A stretch of 64,000 bases of DNA from Cladobotryum mycophilum (Eukaryota; Ascomycota; Sordariomycetes; Hypocreales; Hypocreaceae), in assembly GCA_036429605.1 (NCBI GenBank), contig JAVFKD010000002.1, positions 1,984,001 to 2,048,000 of the forward strand, written 5' to 3'. The translations under genes were made by a program, and so were the position numbers. Below, in pieces: positions 22,772 through 35,400 of the stretch; positions within the stretch are counted from its first letter, which is position 1, and each line of letters opens with the position of its first letter. The notes under the pieces are model-generated. The model worked only from the letters and a program-made list of their open reading frames with translations, did not search any database and was not told where the DNA came from.

Positions 22772-24013
22772 ATGTTGAACAAAGCTACTTTACTTGGCGC
22801 CCTTGGGCTTCTGAGTAGCACATATGCCTCCCCACTCGAGCTTGCGCAGCGTGATGCCTGCAACCACGATAACCTCCTTCGATGCTTCATCGATACACGC
22901 TACTCAGTCTCAGCAACTTCCTACTGCGCTGCTCTGACGCCTTATACCACCACAGTCGCAACAGTAACGGCAACAGCGTGAGTTGATTGACAGAGATAGC
23001 CCCATCAACTAAATACATGAGGAGACTGACACATTTCATTCAGAACTCAGACTTCGTGGACCACCGTTGTTGACAGCACGCAAACTGATACCATCTCATC
23101 AACTGCAACCGTCTATACGGCAACCGTGCCTTCTGCAACCGTCACGGTGACGATTGGCGCCGCTCCGGTCAAGGTCAAGGCTCGAGATGGTCCTTCACCT
23201 ACACCAGACCCCCTAAATGCATGACCAATGGTGTCACATATCCAGCTTCACGCATCACATCCGCGTGCTCATGCATAAGTGTCCCGGCAAGCACTGTCAG
23301 CGTCACTTACACCGCTGGCACCCAGACAGTTACAGACGTATGTTTTTGACGATAAACCTTTTTGATCTTGTCCGAGCCGATGTACTGATTCTTGTCCTCT
23401 ACAGACTTCCACCGCTCACACCACTGCCACCGTTTCAACCACTGCTTGGGCTACGGTGTCAACTGTCTTGACAAGCGGTATTTCCACCGTCTCGGTGAAC
23501 CCCCCGGTGCCCACCAACGTTGTTCCCAACCCCAGCTTCAACACTGGAAACGCTGCAGGCTGGTCCTTCTACTCCAACAATCCCGGTGGCTATTCTGCCA
23601 ACGTTTACACCGTCCCCAACTTCCAGGGCCAAAACACGTATGCCTATGGCATCCAAGAGACCGGATCCACGGGCTTTGCCTTTGGACAGTCCCCGACCTT
23701 CACCCTGCAACAGGGCACCTACACGTTCACCATTGTCGAGGCCAACACCATGTTCAACACGGGTGGCCTGGGAGGCCCCGGTATTGCCTTTGTCATTGCC
23801 GGCAGTGATGGGTCTCAGGTCCTCAATACTGCCGCCAACGGGGGAGTATTTATTGGCAATGGCAATGGCTTGTCGTGGTACAGGTTCACGTACACATTCA
23901 ATGTCCCGGCGAACGCGGCAGGGTCCAACTGCAACCTTCGTCTTTGGGTCAATTTGCCTCATGGCGCCGTCAGCTACTTCTTTGACGACATTAGCATCAT
24001 TATCCAGGTCTAA
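22772..24013 (+). CDS. Secreted Thr/Ser-rich cell-wall-type protein with C-terminal carbohydrate-binding-like domain, apparent one-base frame break
   Basis: Three exons: 22772-22977, 23044-23337, 23405-24013 (introns 66 and 67 bp). An N-terminal signal peptide (Leu-Gly-Leu-Leu-Ser-Ser-Thr-Tyr-Ala) is followed by Arg-Asp-Ala-Cys-Asn-His-Asp-Asn-Leu-Leu-Arg-Cys, a Cys module common in fungal surface proteins. Then comes a long Thr/Val/Ser-rich linker (likely O-glycosylated) with a second Cys cluster. The C-terminal 165 residues start Val-Val-Pro-Asn-Pro-Ser-Phe and end Phe-Phe-Asp-Asp-Ile-Ser-Ile, the pattern of a galactose-binding/CBM4_9-like beta-sandwich. No GPI signal is evident. The frame breaks at CCCCC 23209-23213; one more C restores Pro-Pro-Lys-Cys-Met-Thr and a total of 1109 + 1 nt divisible by three (369 residues). 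A run of six C at 23500-23505 in the same gene is in frame. Ligand unknown. Confidence 0.72.
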
Positions 24014-24615
24014 AGCACCCCCCTGTAGATTAGGAGACTCGGATGTATGGCGCATAGCAACAGGAGGTATAGGGCAGTCGAGGAAAACAGGGAGCATGGG
24101 CGGCGTCACAGTGATCATTACATATTTCAGTTAAGACTTAATATAATTATCCATACTACAAGTGATCAATTCCTTGTGCAAATCAATGCCAGCCCGTGAG
24201 AGAAACAAGTCCATTATTTATAAGCTACATCTATATAGCAAGGTATGTAGCCCTACAAAAAAAGCGAGAGCTCAATGCGTCAACTGAGTCAAGCAGAGTG
24301 AGAGGGATGCTTCAATCTTCCATTTCTAATAGACGTTCGACCCACGGAGGAGCAGAAGAGAAGAACGCATATGCTGAAATGGGGTACTGTGTATATGGAA
24401 AGAAGGGTAAAAAGAAGAAAAAAAGGCACTTTGGTTCATGAAATATTATTGATATTTGGTAGTAGTACTGCAAAAGATTGCTCGCCGCGTCTAGGTCGGC
24501 CGTATCGTAATCGTCATAACGCCATAAACTCGATCCAAACCGGGATATTACTTCATGCTCATGTTGGCCCTGCGTGAGTTGTTAGAAAGGCACCGAGGCC
24601 CGAGGCATGTTCATC
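24014..24615. other. Convergent intergenic region
   Basis: 600 bp with the 3' ends of the secreted protein gene and Elongin C; purine-rich (AAGAAGAAAAAAA) around 24410. No gene seen. Confidence 0.45.
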
Positions 24616-25232
24616 TTACTGATCCAAGCCCAGGTAATCGGCAGCTGCTAGAAGCTCGAGACAGAGCTCGACGGGGATCTCCATGTCGGGAACATCTTCG
24701 CTGTTTCTGTAGCGGTACCAGTAGTGGAAGTACTCGACCACTTTGTCGAGGACTAAGCCACTGTTTCCGAGAGTCAGCGGGAAGAGGTTCCAGAGTCCAG
24801 ATGCCAAGTCCAACGGGGTGGAGGCCGGGAGTGTATTGAGGTCAAGGTCAGTTCAAGTGTAGCGGATATCAACCAGAACAGCCCGCTGGTCATCACGGTA
24901 GGGATGTTGCAGCAGTGTTCTGTCGAGCAAAGCAAGATGATATTTTCGTCATGCTAGAAATTTTTTTGAGCAAGACATGATGGCACCAGCTCACCTCATC
25001 TCTTGGAACACACAGCGTGCGTCCTTGGCCTCAGCAAACTGGCCTGCAGATGATGAAGAAAAAAAGATGTGAGCATGGTGTGTTACGCCATGTTGTGTGT
25101 AGTTATTCACGCACTCCTCGGATCCAGCATGCCCTTGATGATGGGGCTCACCAGGGCGGCCTCACGCAGGACGACGAACTCGAAGCCATCGCCTGATACA
25201 AGCGTGACGTATTTGCTCGTATGCTCGTCCAT
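24616..25232 (-). CDS. ELC1: Elongin C
   Basis: Three exons: 25232-25115, 25043-24995, 24760-24616; introns 71 bp (phase 1) and 234 bp (phase 2). The joined length of 312 nt gives 103 residues, the usual size of Elongin C. The sequence is highly conserved along its length: Tyr-Val-Thr-Leu-Val-Ser-Gly-Asp-Gly, Glu-Ala-Ala-Leu-Val-Ser-Pro, Lys-Gly-Met-Leu-Asp-Pro, Val-Glu-Tyr-Phe-His-Tyr-Trp-Tyr-Arg, Glu-Leu-Leu-Ala-Ala-Ala-Asp-Tyr-Leu. It is a BTB/Skp1-fold adaptor that pairs with Elongin A in fungi, in cullin-3-type ubiquitin ligases and at stalled RNA polymerase II. The exon 1 donor is GTGCGT, a weak but usable site. It is divergent from RHO4. Confidence 0.92.
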
Positions 25233-26386
25233 GTTTGTTATGCGTTAGGAGGTGCAGTAGTGTGTGATAGTAAACACGGCTACTGGTGAGATGAGAAAGA
25301 AGAGAGAGAGAGAGAGGGAGAGAGAAAGAAAGAAAAAGGATCTGAAAAGAAAGAGAGAGGGAGAAAAAATAGACGCCGCTTTAGATGGAGCTCAATGGGA
25401 AAAAGAGCGTGCACGCGTTCTGGTTGGTTCGTGCTGGAGTGGGGGGAGGAGGAGGTGGAGGGAGAGGATGAGGATGAGGAGGAGAGAAATTTGGTGAGCA
25501 AGGACGGAGTAGTAACGCATTGGCCACGTGAAGAATGAAAATTAAGTCTACTTCAAGGCAAGTATGCTTAGCTAAGCCAACCTGAGCTGGACCTTCCATT
25601 GCTAGCAAAAACTACTGGGTAGGTACCTGGTCAGTCGGCAGTTTCAGTGGTTTCAGAGGCTGTATCCTTCCCGTTGCTGCCCGCCCGTTGCCGTGCCAAC
25701 TTATTTACTCAGCCTTGAAGGTTCCCCATCCGTCTGATACAAGTTGCGGCTCCCTTGTCCCACCCACCAGCTGGTTGCCCGGAGAGAAAGCACAGCACCA
25801 AGCAAAGCAAGTACAACATCATCCAGTCCCCAGTTTCTTCCTATCTTCGCCTGACAACCACCACCTTGGACCATCACATCATCAACAAATAACGAGGCCA
25901 CATACAAGTCTTGCTACCTTTATTCTTTTTTTTGTCGCCTCACGAAAACTTGGTCTCTTTTTTTTCTTGTTACTTTAATAACTTTCACACCGCCCACCAA
26001 AAGCAATTAGGCCTTTTGTTTTACACCGCAATCTGTTGTCTCGATTCCGCATTATTCCTCCACCACCACCCCCAGCTATTCGGTGTTTTGGGCCTTTTTT
26101 TTTTTGCGGCCATATTTTGGGTTGTGGCTTCAAGCTTCTAGCAAAGCTCTTCTTTGGTGTATACATACACACAACTCGATAACCCTGAACGGGGGTCAAC
26201 ATTCCCTTGGAGTGTTGCTGCGTGTAGTATTTGGTCTTCGTTGCCTGAGACAAACTCATCCCGCGCGCGCCCCTCTCTCTCCCTCCCTCCCTCGAGTCCC
26301 TTCGAGTTGTTGTCTCGAGTCGAGCGCAGCGCAACCCAACGCAAAACCCACTCGCCCACTCAGCTGCCCGCCCTTTAATTTCCAAC
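25233..26386. promoter_or_regulatory. Divergent promoter region of ELC1 and RHO4 with long pyrimidine-rich RHO4 leader
   Basis: 1.15 kb. A GA-rich microsatellite (GAGA, GAAA) lies at 25302-25372, just upstream of ELC1. From about 25690 to 26386 the plus strand is markedly C/T-rich with several T8-T10 runs, typical of long fungal 5' leaders. No conserved ORF was found. Confidence 0.5.
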
Positions 26387-27351
26387 ATGGCTACACACCA
26401 AAAGCGAAACTCTCATTACGCCCAACCCAGTCATGATCAGTCCCGGCGCGACCAACGCACACGATCCAGCGAAGGCACCGTCAGCACAACCATGAGCAGC
26501 TCATCCGGCCGAGAGTCATCTGCGACACACACAACAGAGCCTCCGACCTACTCCAAGAAGATTGTTGTTGTCGGAGATGGAGGCTGCGGCAAGACCTGTT
26601 TGCTCATCAGCTACAGCCAGGGCTACTTTCCAGAGGTGAGAAAGGAGTTCATCCCCTCCCCCGTTCCCATCCAGACAACACATGGGGCACGCATGCGCTG
26701 ACAATGACATGTGATAGAAATATGTACCAACAGTCTTCGAAAACTACATCACTTATCCCATACACCCTCCCACTGGTAAGACGGTGGAGCTCGCCTTGTG
26801 GGATACAGCCGGCCAAGAAGAGTATGACCGTCTCCGTCCATTGTCGTATCCAGAAACCGATCTCATCTTTGTCTGCTTCGCCATCGACTGCCCCAACTCT
26901 CTAGACAATGTCATGGACAAGGTACGACTTTCCCTCCCCGCATAACTTACCCCTGAGTTCTCTCCACTGACATGACAAACAAACATAGTGGTACCCCGAA
27001 GTTCTCCATTTCTGCCCGTATACGCCACTCATATTGGTTGGCCTCAAATCAGATCTCCGCTACAAGAAATCATGCATCGATATGCTCAAGACACAAGGAC
27101 TCACCCCCGTCACCACAGAGCAGGGCATGGCCGTCTCGAAGAAGATGGGAGCCCAGTACATGGAGTGCAGCAGTAAGGAAATGCGAGGAGTCGACGAGAT
27201 CTTTGAGCGCGCCATCTTGACAGTTGTCGCCAACGATCGAAGAAACCAGGAGGTTACCAACGCATCCACCACTTCGGTCAACGAAACAAAGGCACCAGTT
27301 CCCGGAGTAGGGGGCCTTAAGAGGAAGAAGAGAAAGTGTCAATTTCTCTGA
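26387..27351 (+). CDS. RHO4: Rho-family small GTPase Rho4
   Basis: Three exons: 26387-26635, 26718-26921, 26989-27351; both introns phase 0. The product has 271 residues. A Ser/Thr/Arg-rich N-terminal extension of about 55 residues, typical of fungal Rho4, precedes the GTPase fold. G1 is Gly-Asp-Gly-Gly-Cys-Gly-Lys-Thr, the effector loop is Tyr-Val-Pro-Thr-Val-Phe-Glu-Asn-Tyr, G3 is WDTAGQEEYDRLRPLSY, and G4 is the variant Leu-Lys-Ser-Asp seen in Rho4. It ends Lys-Arg-Lys-Lys-Arg-Lys-Cys-Gln-Phe-Leu, a polybasic region plus CAAX box for geranylgeranylation. Known role: septum formation and polarised growth at the plasma membrane. No frame break. Confidence 0.93.
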
Positions 27352-27730
27352 GTTGCCCACGCGAAACGAGAAAAGAATTGTGTTTTTTTCTTCTTATTTA
27401 CATGTCCGATAGGCAGGCACCGTCACTGAATGTATGTGACTGAGAAGCGGAGGAGGGAGGTACAGAATTGTAATGACCATCGGATGAATATCTGCCTTTT
27501 TACGACGACTTGCACACCATTTTACGAAGAGTCCACTTGGATTGGACACGGTTGAGACGACAATGACATCAACAATAGGTTGAAACGGGAACGAGGTGCT
27601 GGTGCATCTCCTTTTCCCCCTTTGGAGCGCCTGGTATATAAGTGAGGAGTCCATGTTGCTGTTGAACAGAAAGATTCCGAGTCGGCGTCCTTGTTTTTGG
27701 TTGGATTTACAGAGAGACGAAGAAGAAGAA

Positions 27731-27777
<47 letters not shown>

Positions 27778-28261
27778 AGAAGAAGAAGAAGAAGAAGAAG
27801 AAGAAGAAGGAAAAAGAAAGGACTGACTCGGGGAAAGATAGAGAGAGGGATGGCTTTGTGGGTGTGGGAAACACGGGGAAGCTTTGTATGCGATTGGGAA
27901 ACGATGGTGTCAAATATGCCAACTTTGTCGCTGCTCTTTTGTTATTTTTTTGTTGCCCGTTTTGTGCCGTCCGCTGTTCTCTTTTTTCTTTTTCCTTTTC
28001 CTTTTTACTATCGATTTTTCTTTGTGGCATGATACTGTTCGAGCTGTCGAGTTTTCATTCGGGTTCTGGGTTGGGACATAAAATACATCCATCTTATTTT
28101 TCCTTTCACGCCTCGTCAGTGGTTTGCCGTGTGCATGTATATCGTTTGTATTGCGACTGTAATATTATTACTTTATTCCTCAGCAGCAATTGAACTAGAT
28201 TTCGTCTCTATGATTAAGTGTCGTGATGATCGTAGGAGGTGTTGCAGTTTCGGGGGTATCA
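27352..28261. other. Convergent intergenic region between RHO4 and DAD1
   Basis: About 900 bp, containing a long GAA repeat and T-rich runs (27930-28020). The poly-Glu and poly-Arg ORFs over the repeat are artefacts of the trinucleotide array. Confidence 0.5.
27717..27810 (+). repeat. (GAA)n trinucleotide microsatellite
   Basis: About 30 almost uninterrupted GAA/AGA units with one GAG/GGA interruption. Purine-only strand; such repeats can form triplex DNA and often vary in length. It lies in the 3' flanks of two convergent genes. Confidence 0.95.
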
Positions 28262-28765
28262 TTATTCTTGTTCTTGTTCTTCCTCCTCCTCTTCGTGGTC
28301 GTCGTCGTGCTTTTCGCCTTCTTGCTGGGCGGATTTATTGTTGGCTTCTTCGTCCTTGGCCATGACGTTTTCGAACTGCGACCATAGGGCTTCGACGGAG
28401 GAGAATTCGTTGCCGACCTGGTGGGGAGATTTAAAAGTCAGCTTCATCATCTCTTCCCCATTCTCCTTGTACTCCTTGTACTCTTTGTGCGCATGGGAGG
28501 GGGGGAAGGGGGAGATAAATCGTACAGCAATGACGGCCTCGAGCGACCGGTTTAATTTATTGATATTGGCTAGGACTTGTTCGAAGCTCTTCACGCCGTT
28601 GGTAGGCACCCCCTCAATGTTAGACTTGAATTTCGGACACCGTTTTCTCTATCTTTTCTTTCTTCTTTTTCTTCTTCTTTTTTGGGGGGTGGGTGGTCAA
28701 ACCTCGGCAATCTCTCCTATGAGTGCTGCTCGTTGCTGCTCGAAATATGTGTTGCGTCCTTCCAT
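28262..28765 (-). CDS. DAD1: DASH/Dam1 complex subunit Dad1
   Basis: Three exons: 28765-28703, 28612-28526, 28417-28262, all joins phase 0, giving 101 residues. Exon 1 reads Tyr-Phe-Glu-Gln-Gln-Arg-Ala-Ala-Leu-Ile-Gly-Glu-Ile. Exon 2 contains Val-Leu-Ala-Asn-Ile-Asn-Lys-Leu-Asn-Arg-Ser-Leu-Glu, and exon 3 has Val-Gly-Asn-Glu-Phe-Ser-Ser-Val-Glu-Ala-Leu-Trp-Ser-Gln-Phe-Glu, the Dad1 signature. The C-terminal 25 residues are very acidic (Asp/Glu/Gln) and beyond the conserved core. Dad1 is part of the ring complex that couples kinetochores to microtubules. The first intron is the weak point: its donor is GTTTGA and the chosen acceptor (28613-28614) is only a few bases from a CTAAC branch-like site, so exon 2 may start slightly differently. 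Confidence 0.85.
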
Positions 28766-29413
28766 TGCGGAGGTGGTGGAGGAGGAGGGTGTGTGTGTCT
28801 GTGTGCGCTCTGTTGTAGAGGCGATGGAGGGGGTTCTTATTGTTTACTGTTTGTTTTTTTGTTGGCTTGGTTAAAGGGATGTTGGTGCTGGTGTTGGTGT
28901 TGGTGTTGGAGGACGAAGTTTCGTATTCTTCCGCGTCGCGTTGAATGTTTGGTTACTAACGTTTGCTAAATGGTGGGGGTTACTGTGCCTCAAGTTCCAA
29001 GTCGAGAGAAGCTCCCATCACTCAGTATCTGAACCCCTCCATCTTGCCAGCTACGGACATGACCAAATCAACATTTACACATCTTAAACACGACCCTCTC
29101 TATTCTTTTGCATAAAAAAATGGCTTTCGATTCAATTACTCCAAATATCTGCATAAATCCACAGAAAATCTTTAAACAATGATAAACAATCATGTGCACA
29201 CCCAAACCCCATCATCTACTCCAGATGAACACTAAACAAACAAACCAATGGGCCATCCGATCCGATACAAACCCCATTGGACTCCTTTGCTCCCATCTCC
29301 AGTTCAGAAAACCAAGAATAACACAATAATGATAATAAAAACATCTACACATAATAACAGAACAAAAAAAAAGAGCCAAGTAGACCTACACGTCAAGTCA
29401 TTGAACGTCCTCT
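28766..29413. other. Region between DAD1 start and SNT1 end
   Basis: About 650 bp: DAD1 promoter side, with a GGTGTT/GGTGCT tandem at about 28880-28910, then the A-rich 3' flank of SNT1. No gene seen. Confidence 0.45.
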
Positions 29414-32400
29414 TCATCGTCCGTACCTATCTGGATGACGCTCCTGATGACGGTCATATTCATGCGGTCTCAGACCTCTGCTCATAATATCACGCGGGTC
29501 ACGCGGATCTCGAGGATCCCGAGGATCTCTAGGCTCCCTAAGCTGCATTTCTCTAGGATCCGGCGCAGGGTATCCGGACCCTTGTGGTGGCGGGGGCCCG
29601 CGTGCATCATAGCCGCCTGGCGTATAGCTGCGACTCGGCACATCCCTTGGATCCCGTGGCTGGGCTTGCCCTGGCGTTGATGCATATCGAGAATATGGCT
29701 GTGCGTGTGATTGCGGAGGAATGGGTTCAGGAGCACGACTGGCTGGGGTATACCGTGACGACATTGAATGCTGTTGTTGAGACATACTCGAAGCACTTGT
29801 TCCGTATATTGAAGGAGGCCCGCGCTCATCTCGTAGCCCCATGTGGTGTTGCTGGTGTTGCTGTTGATGCTGCTGGTGTTGCTGATGCGATTGATGTTGC
29901 TGCTGAGGTGGTGGTGCTGGTGACCATGCCGGTGCCGGCGTGCTCGGTTTTGATGAGGTCGCAGGATGCTGGGCCCATACCTGCTGTTGTGGGGGAGCCT
30001 GTGACACCTTTGGTTGTGCGGGCCAGCCACTGCCTTGTGGTTGTAGATTGGACTGGTGGCTAGATGAAGGCCATGCATTGTCTCGACTACTCTGAGCAAC
30101 GTCACGACTTCTTGATGCTGAGGGATGGACTGCGTACTGCTGAGGTGGTGAGGAAGCATGTGACTGTTGAGGAGTCGCACCATATGAAGTGGGATATCCA
30201 CTCTGTGACTGATACTGAGGCTGACTCGGCTGAGGGGGTGGTTGGTACCGATGTGCCCCCTGGGGTGAGTTCGTTCCACTCGCTGGGTGACTTGACGGGT
30301 ACCCATGTGACCTGTAGTAACCATCAACACTAGCATCTGATGGCATACTTCGATGGCCACTGATGTGCTGGGGAGGAGTTGGTGAAGCTGCATATGTCGG
30401 TTTTAACGAAGGCATAGCGGATGGTCTGTCGGATGGACGTCCGTATGGAACATATGGAGGCTCTGGTTCACGTCGAATTTGAGCTTGAGACGTAGACCCG
30501 GGAGGCGGGCGGCCTATGCCTTGACCAGGGGGCGTTGGCGATGGTCCGGGTGGATGATTGTTTGATACTTCGGCGACTCGCTTTGGAGGGGGTGGATCAT
30601 CATTAAGAAGCGACATGATGTTTGACTTTCGCGGCTCGGGAGGACGGGCTGGCGTTAAAGGCGGCATTGAGGCAGCGGATTGAGGAGGAACGCCATAATG
30701 TTCGTGGGGAGGCCCTGAAGGTTGCCTGGACTGTGAGGTTGGCATCGGGCGAGATGAAGGGGCCACCGAAGCTGGAGATTGTGATGGCGATGGATCTGAT
30801 AGCAATGACCGCATGGTGGGCTGAGGAGGTTGTTGTTGCTGCTGCTGCTGGATCTGTTGCGGGTATGGTTGAGGAGCAACAGCCCGAGAAGGCTCCTGTG
30901 ATGGTGGGCCCGTCAATGAAAATGGCTCTCGCGGGATTCGGCCAAGACTTGATTGCTGACGATGGTGGCCACTGGTGTATGGGTCGTAATGACGTTGAGG
31001 TTGTTGCGCTTCTGGGTCTTGCTTCATTCTCATCGCTTGAATTTCTGCTTGCCGAATCATTTCCCTTTGTTCCGCTCTCTCCCGTTCTGCTCTCTCCCTT
31101 TGTTCTGCTCTCTCCCTCTCCCTCTGTTCCGCTCTCTCCCTCTCTCTCTCCCTCTCTGCCGCTGCTGCTGCCGCTGCCGTGGCGGCGGCCATTTCTCTTT
31201 CCCTGAGTTGTTGCTGCTGCTGCTGAAGCTGAAGCTGTTGCTGTTGCTGCTGAAGCTGCTGTTCTCGGAATCGCTTCTCCTGGTTTGCTCGCTCCATGTG
31301 TGATCCGTGGTCGTTGATGGACTCGGGGCGCGCTGATTGCAAGGGTTGTGCTGCAGCTAATGGACGCGGGTCTCGGAGCTCGGGCATCTGGCTTGCAGGT
31401 GCCTTTTGGGGTAGTGGTACTCGCTGCGGTTGCTGCTGCAAAGGCTCATGTTCGCGCTCGGAGAAGCTATAGTGCGATGGTGCCGGCGCTGGCGCTCGCA
31501 AAGGCCGCATATTCGGTGACATTGTCGGCTGCGTTTGCTGCTGAGATACAACATGAGGCTGCATTGCAATAGGCTGCTGTATGGGTTGCGCAAGCGGTTG
31601 CTGAACAACGGGCGGTGCTTGCGCAATCGGTACCGCATAGTTAGAGAACTGCTGGGACCGTGATGGTTGCTGTTGCTGCTGTTGCTGCTGCTGTTGGTGT
31701 TGTTGGTGTTGGTGTTGGTGTTGCTGTTGCTGCGGAGGTGGAGGCGCCGCCGCCGCCACCACCGCTTCAACCTTGGGCTGTAGAGAAGAATCACTGTGAG
31801 AGTCGGCCCCTGGGGCCACTGCAAGTGGTCTGGACGGGTTTGTTGTAGTGGTCTCAGATTTCTTGCCACGGCCACCAACTGTTGGCTGTGGGGGATCAGG
31901 CCGTTTCTCTCCCCTGGCGCGCTTAGCATCAGCTTCTACGACGAGTTTGTCCCATTCTGCCTTGCCCGAGTCCTTTTGTCGGACAAAATAGTTCTTAACC
32001 TGTGACAAGTTGTTAGCAAATAGCTCAAATTTAGGTAATGGATCAACAAACCATGACAGCTGTCTTCGATCCCATGTGTGTTGCAATAGATGCCCAGTCA
32101 GTTCCAAACGCTCTGAGGAGCTGTGGGAAGTCGTTAGCTTCTGATACACTCCAGTAGCTTGATGCCTGCGTGGTGCCCTTTCGTTCGGCAGTCGGCTGTG
32201 CCAAATTGAACGTGGTCATGGAAGATTGAGGAGGAGGCGGGTCTGGTCTGAGTGAGGGCGCTGCCATAACCTCCGCAATAGAGGTTGTAGGCGCAGCCTT
32301 ATGCCGCTCAATACTCTGCATAGGCTGATGTTGCGGTTGCGGTTGGACGGCGAAGGATGGCGGCTGGATACCAGTGGGTAGGGGCTGTTCAAACTGGATT

Positions 32401-35400
32401 GGTAGACGGTGGGGCTCAGCGGGAAGCGAAACTTGGAATTCAGTATTGGCTGGTCGAGAGTTAGATCGAGAACGCCCTTTGCCACCAGCAGGAACCATCA
32501 AAACGCCGAGGTTCTGGTTGGGCTTTAGTGTTTTGGCGTCTTTGTCCTTCTCCTTGTCTTTGTCTTTATCCTTGGCCTTTCTTCTCCCCTTTCTTCCATC
32601 CACTTTCTCTGGCTGATCCCCTTTGAAGGCCGTCGATATGCCCCGGCGTCCAGGAGTGCCGGCAGGAGTGGTATCGCAATCCGTCGTAGGCTGCTCGAAG
32701 CCCCAGGTAGGGGCAGCAGCTCGGCGTGGTCGTCTCCTTTCCCCGTTCTCTCCCGCCTCCTGGTTCTCTTCGCCTTCCGGTTCGCCATTTCCAAGTTCAG
32801 AGACCAGAGCACTGGATCTTTGCTTGGTGCCCCTGCCACCCTTCTTGCGCCGTTTAGGCTGCTTCTTGAGCTTATCCTTAAGGTTGAGGTCCTTTTTCAT
32901 CAAGTAATAATACTGAATACAGGTTCCAAAATCTCGGTGAGGAATAGCCTCAGCAATCTTGCCCCATTGTTTGGGGAAATCCAGATATCGCTTCTCGAAG
33001 AGTTGAGCCTCCTCCTCAGTAAAGTTGTTATGGGGAGCTAGCACTTGCCAAACTGAAACAAGTCTATCCTGCGGCATGTAACCAGACCTATCGATATACT
33101 GATCTTGTTGCCTCTGCGCTTCCTCCCAGTACATGTCCGGAATCACAGCTTCCTTATCGCTGCGGTACTTTTCTTGCTGAATTCGCAACTCCCGTTCCTT
33201 TCTCTCCTCATCTTCTCGCATCGAAGCCTGGAGCACCCGCTCCAGATCACGCTCAGTTGCGAAACGTCTGCCAGACCCTCTTCCTTCTGGCTTCTGCTCA
33301 GGCGTTACTGTGCCATGCACATCAGCGGGTGCAGCAACGGAGAACTTGTCTCTACTCTTCGTAGCGGCGGGGTCATCAGACATGGTAAAGTGGAGATAGC
33401 GCAGATAATTGTCGGCATAAATCTTTTGCTCAATCTCTTGTTCCGCGGACCTTTCAAAATGCATACTGCGAAGATGGTCGGTCACAAATTCATCAATCAG
33501 GGGGTCCGAGTCCAGCGTTGCAAGGAATTCCCTGTCCTTGTACCAAGATGGGCCACTATAATCAGGAAGACTGTCAATAGGCGGGGTTGACATGTACTGA
33601 CGGACGGTGTCAGGGTCCATGTAACTATCCTCTGATTCCGTCTCATCATCTTCTTCGTCCTCTACCTGGGAAGGAGTGCTTGGAACCTTGGAACCACTCT
33701 CTGTCGTTTCCACTGGCACCATTTCAGCGGGCACCATTGGGTGGTCAACAGGCTCCCTGTTGGCTTCCACGACAGTTGGGGCCATTGCCTCGGGCTCCCT
33801 CTCCGTCGCGACATCTGTTGCTATTTCAGGCACTGTCTTTGGCTCATAATGATGCTCAGGAAGTACAGGTTCAGATTCAGCATCAATGTCCATATCTTCC
33901 ATTTTTGGCGCAGGCTCTTCGGTCGGCTTTTCAGGTTCCAGTAGAGCTTCAGATTGAATTTCGGATTGAGCTTCAGGTTGAGCTTCAGGTTGAGCTTCAG
34001 GTTGAACATCAGGTTGGGCCTCAGGATGAACCTTAGGATGAACCTCAGGATGCGCCTCGGCATGAGCCACAGGTTGAGCCTCAGGATGGGATTCAAACTG
34101 ACGTTCGGGCTGAGGCCCAGGTTGAGGTTCAGATTCACGCGCATGTTCAGGTGCAGGTGCAGGTGCAGGTGCAGGTGCAGGCTCAGGCATGGGCCCCAGC
34201 GCCGGCTCAGTCTCAGGCTCAGTCTCGGGTTTAGGTGTGAGTTCTTTCTCTGGTTCTGGCACAGGCTGTGGTTCCGATTGTGGTTCCGGCACTGATGCTG
34301 ATTCTGGCACTGGCGTCGGCACTGGTGCAACCACTTGCACAAGCACTTGCTCAGGCTCTTCCTTTTCTGGTTCAGCCGGCTCCTTGGCTTCCTCTGAGAT
34401 CTTGGGTTCTTCGACTTTCTTAATAAGTTCCTGCTCAACTGCCGGTTCCACAATGGCCTTTTCGGTTGCTTGCTCAACACTTTGAACAGCTTCAGTAGGG
34501 TCGCCCAGCATCTCAGATAACCCTTCTTTGTCGCCTAGAATCTTCACCATCGCTCCATGCGATAGGCCCATGAATCGCGCCATGACTTCTACCGGGAGCT
34601 GTGGTCCCCGAAGCTTGTCTAATTCAGCCTCGGCCACACTGATATGCGTGTCAAAGTAGTCGCCCATATCTTCGTCATCAGACCCGGAGGGCTCCTCTTG
34701 CTGTGCCGCCTTAGGGGGACGGCAAACCTAACAACACCAACAATGGGGCGCTTACGCCTACGTTGCGGTACTATCTTCGCAGGGCTCTTCAATTCCTCAA
34801 CCCCACGATCATGTGAAAATTTGGGAGATGAGTCCAAATTTGGTGAGGTGGAAGGTGGAGCAAAGTCTCTTGACCGACCGTGACGCCTTGAATCGTAGTC
34901 CATCGAGTCTCTTCGAAACGGCCTCTCCTCTTCTGACATGGAAGACGTAATCTCCCCGGGTTCCGCACTATGATGAATTCGCATTCTGTTCTCAAATCCT
35001 GAGGCATGTGAATCCGACTTTGCATCACTACTGCGCGGCCGTCCCTGGTCAGAATGATCAGTTTGTGAACCACCGTGGCCGAACGGAATAGGTCGCTGTT
35101 GCGCAAAACTCTGCGACCTCATGACCTTGGGTGATTCCGGTAACTTCCTCAGACTCGGATTAATCCATTGTTTACTAGACGGGTTTTGTTGTTTCTGCTG
35201 CTGCGCTCGAGGACCAAGCGGAATAGGTGGGCTGCCATGAATCGAAGGTTTCAAAGGCCCAGCAGGAAGAAGAGAAAGATTAGATGCCCCTGAGGAATGA
35301 CCTGCCGAGACGGGACGCTCTCCAAAAGCCCTCGGGGCGGTTGGTGGCGGCTTGCTTATCGTGGGAGGAGGATGAGGGGGAGAGGGTGAAGAGGTGGGGG

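Noticed and set aside
27596..28032. Poly-Glu, poly-Arg and poly-Phe ORFs over the GAA array
   Set aside because: They are forced by the trinucleotide repeat, have no conserved flank and differ only by frame.
28239..28969. Cys/Phe/Ser-rich plus-strand ORFs opposite DAD1
   Set aside because: Antisense to DAD1 exons and their repeats; composition is not protein-like.
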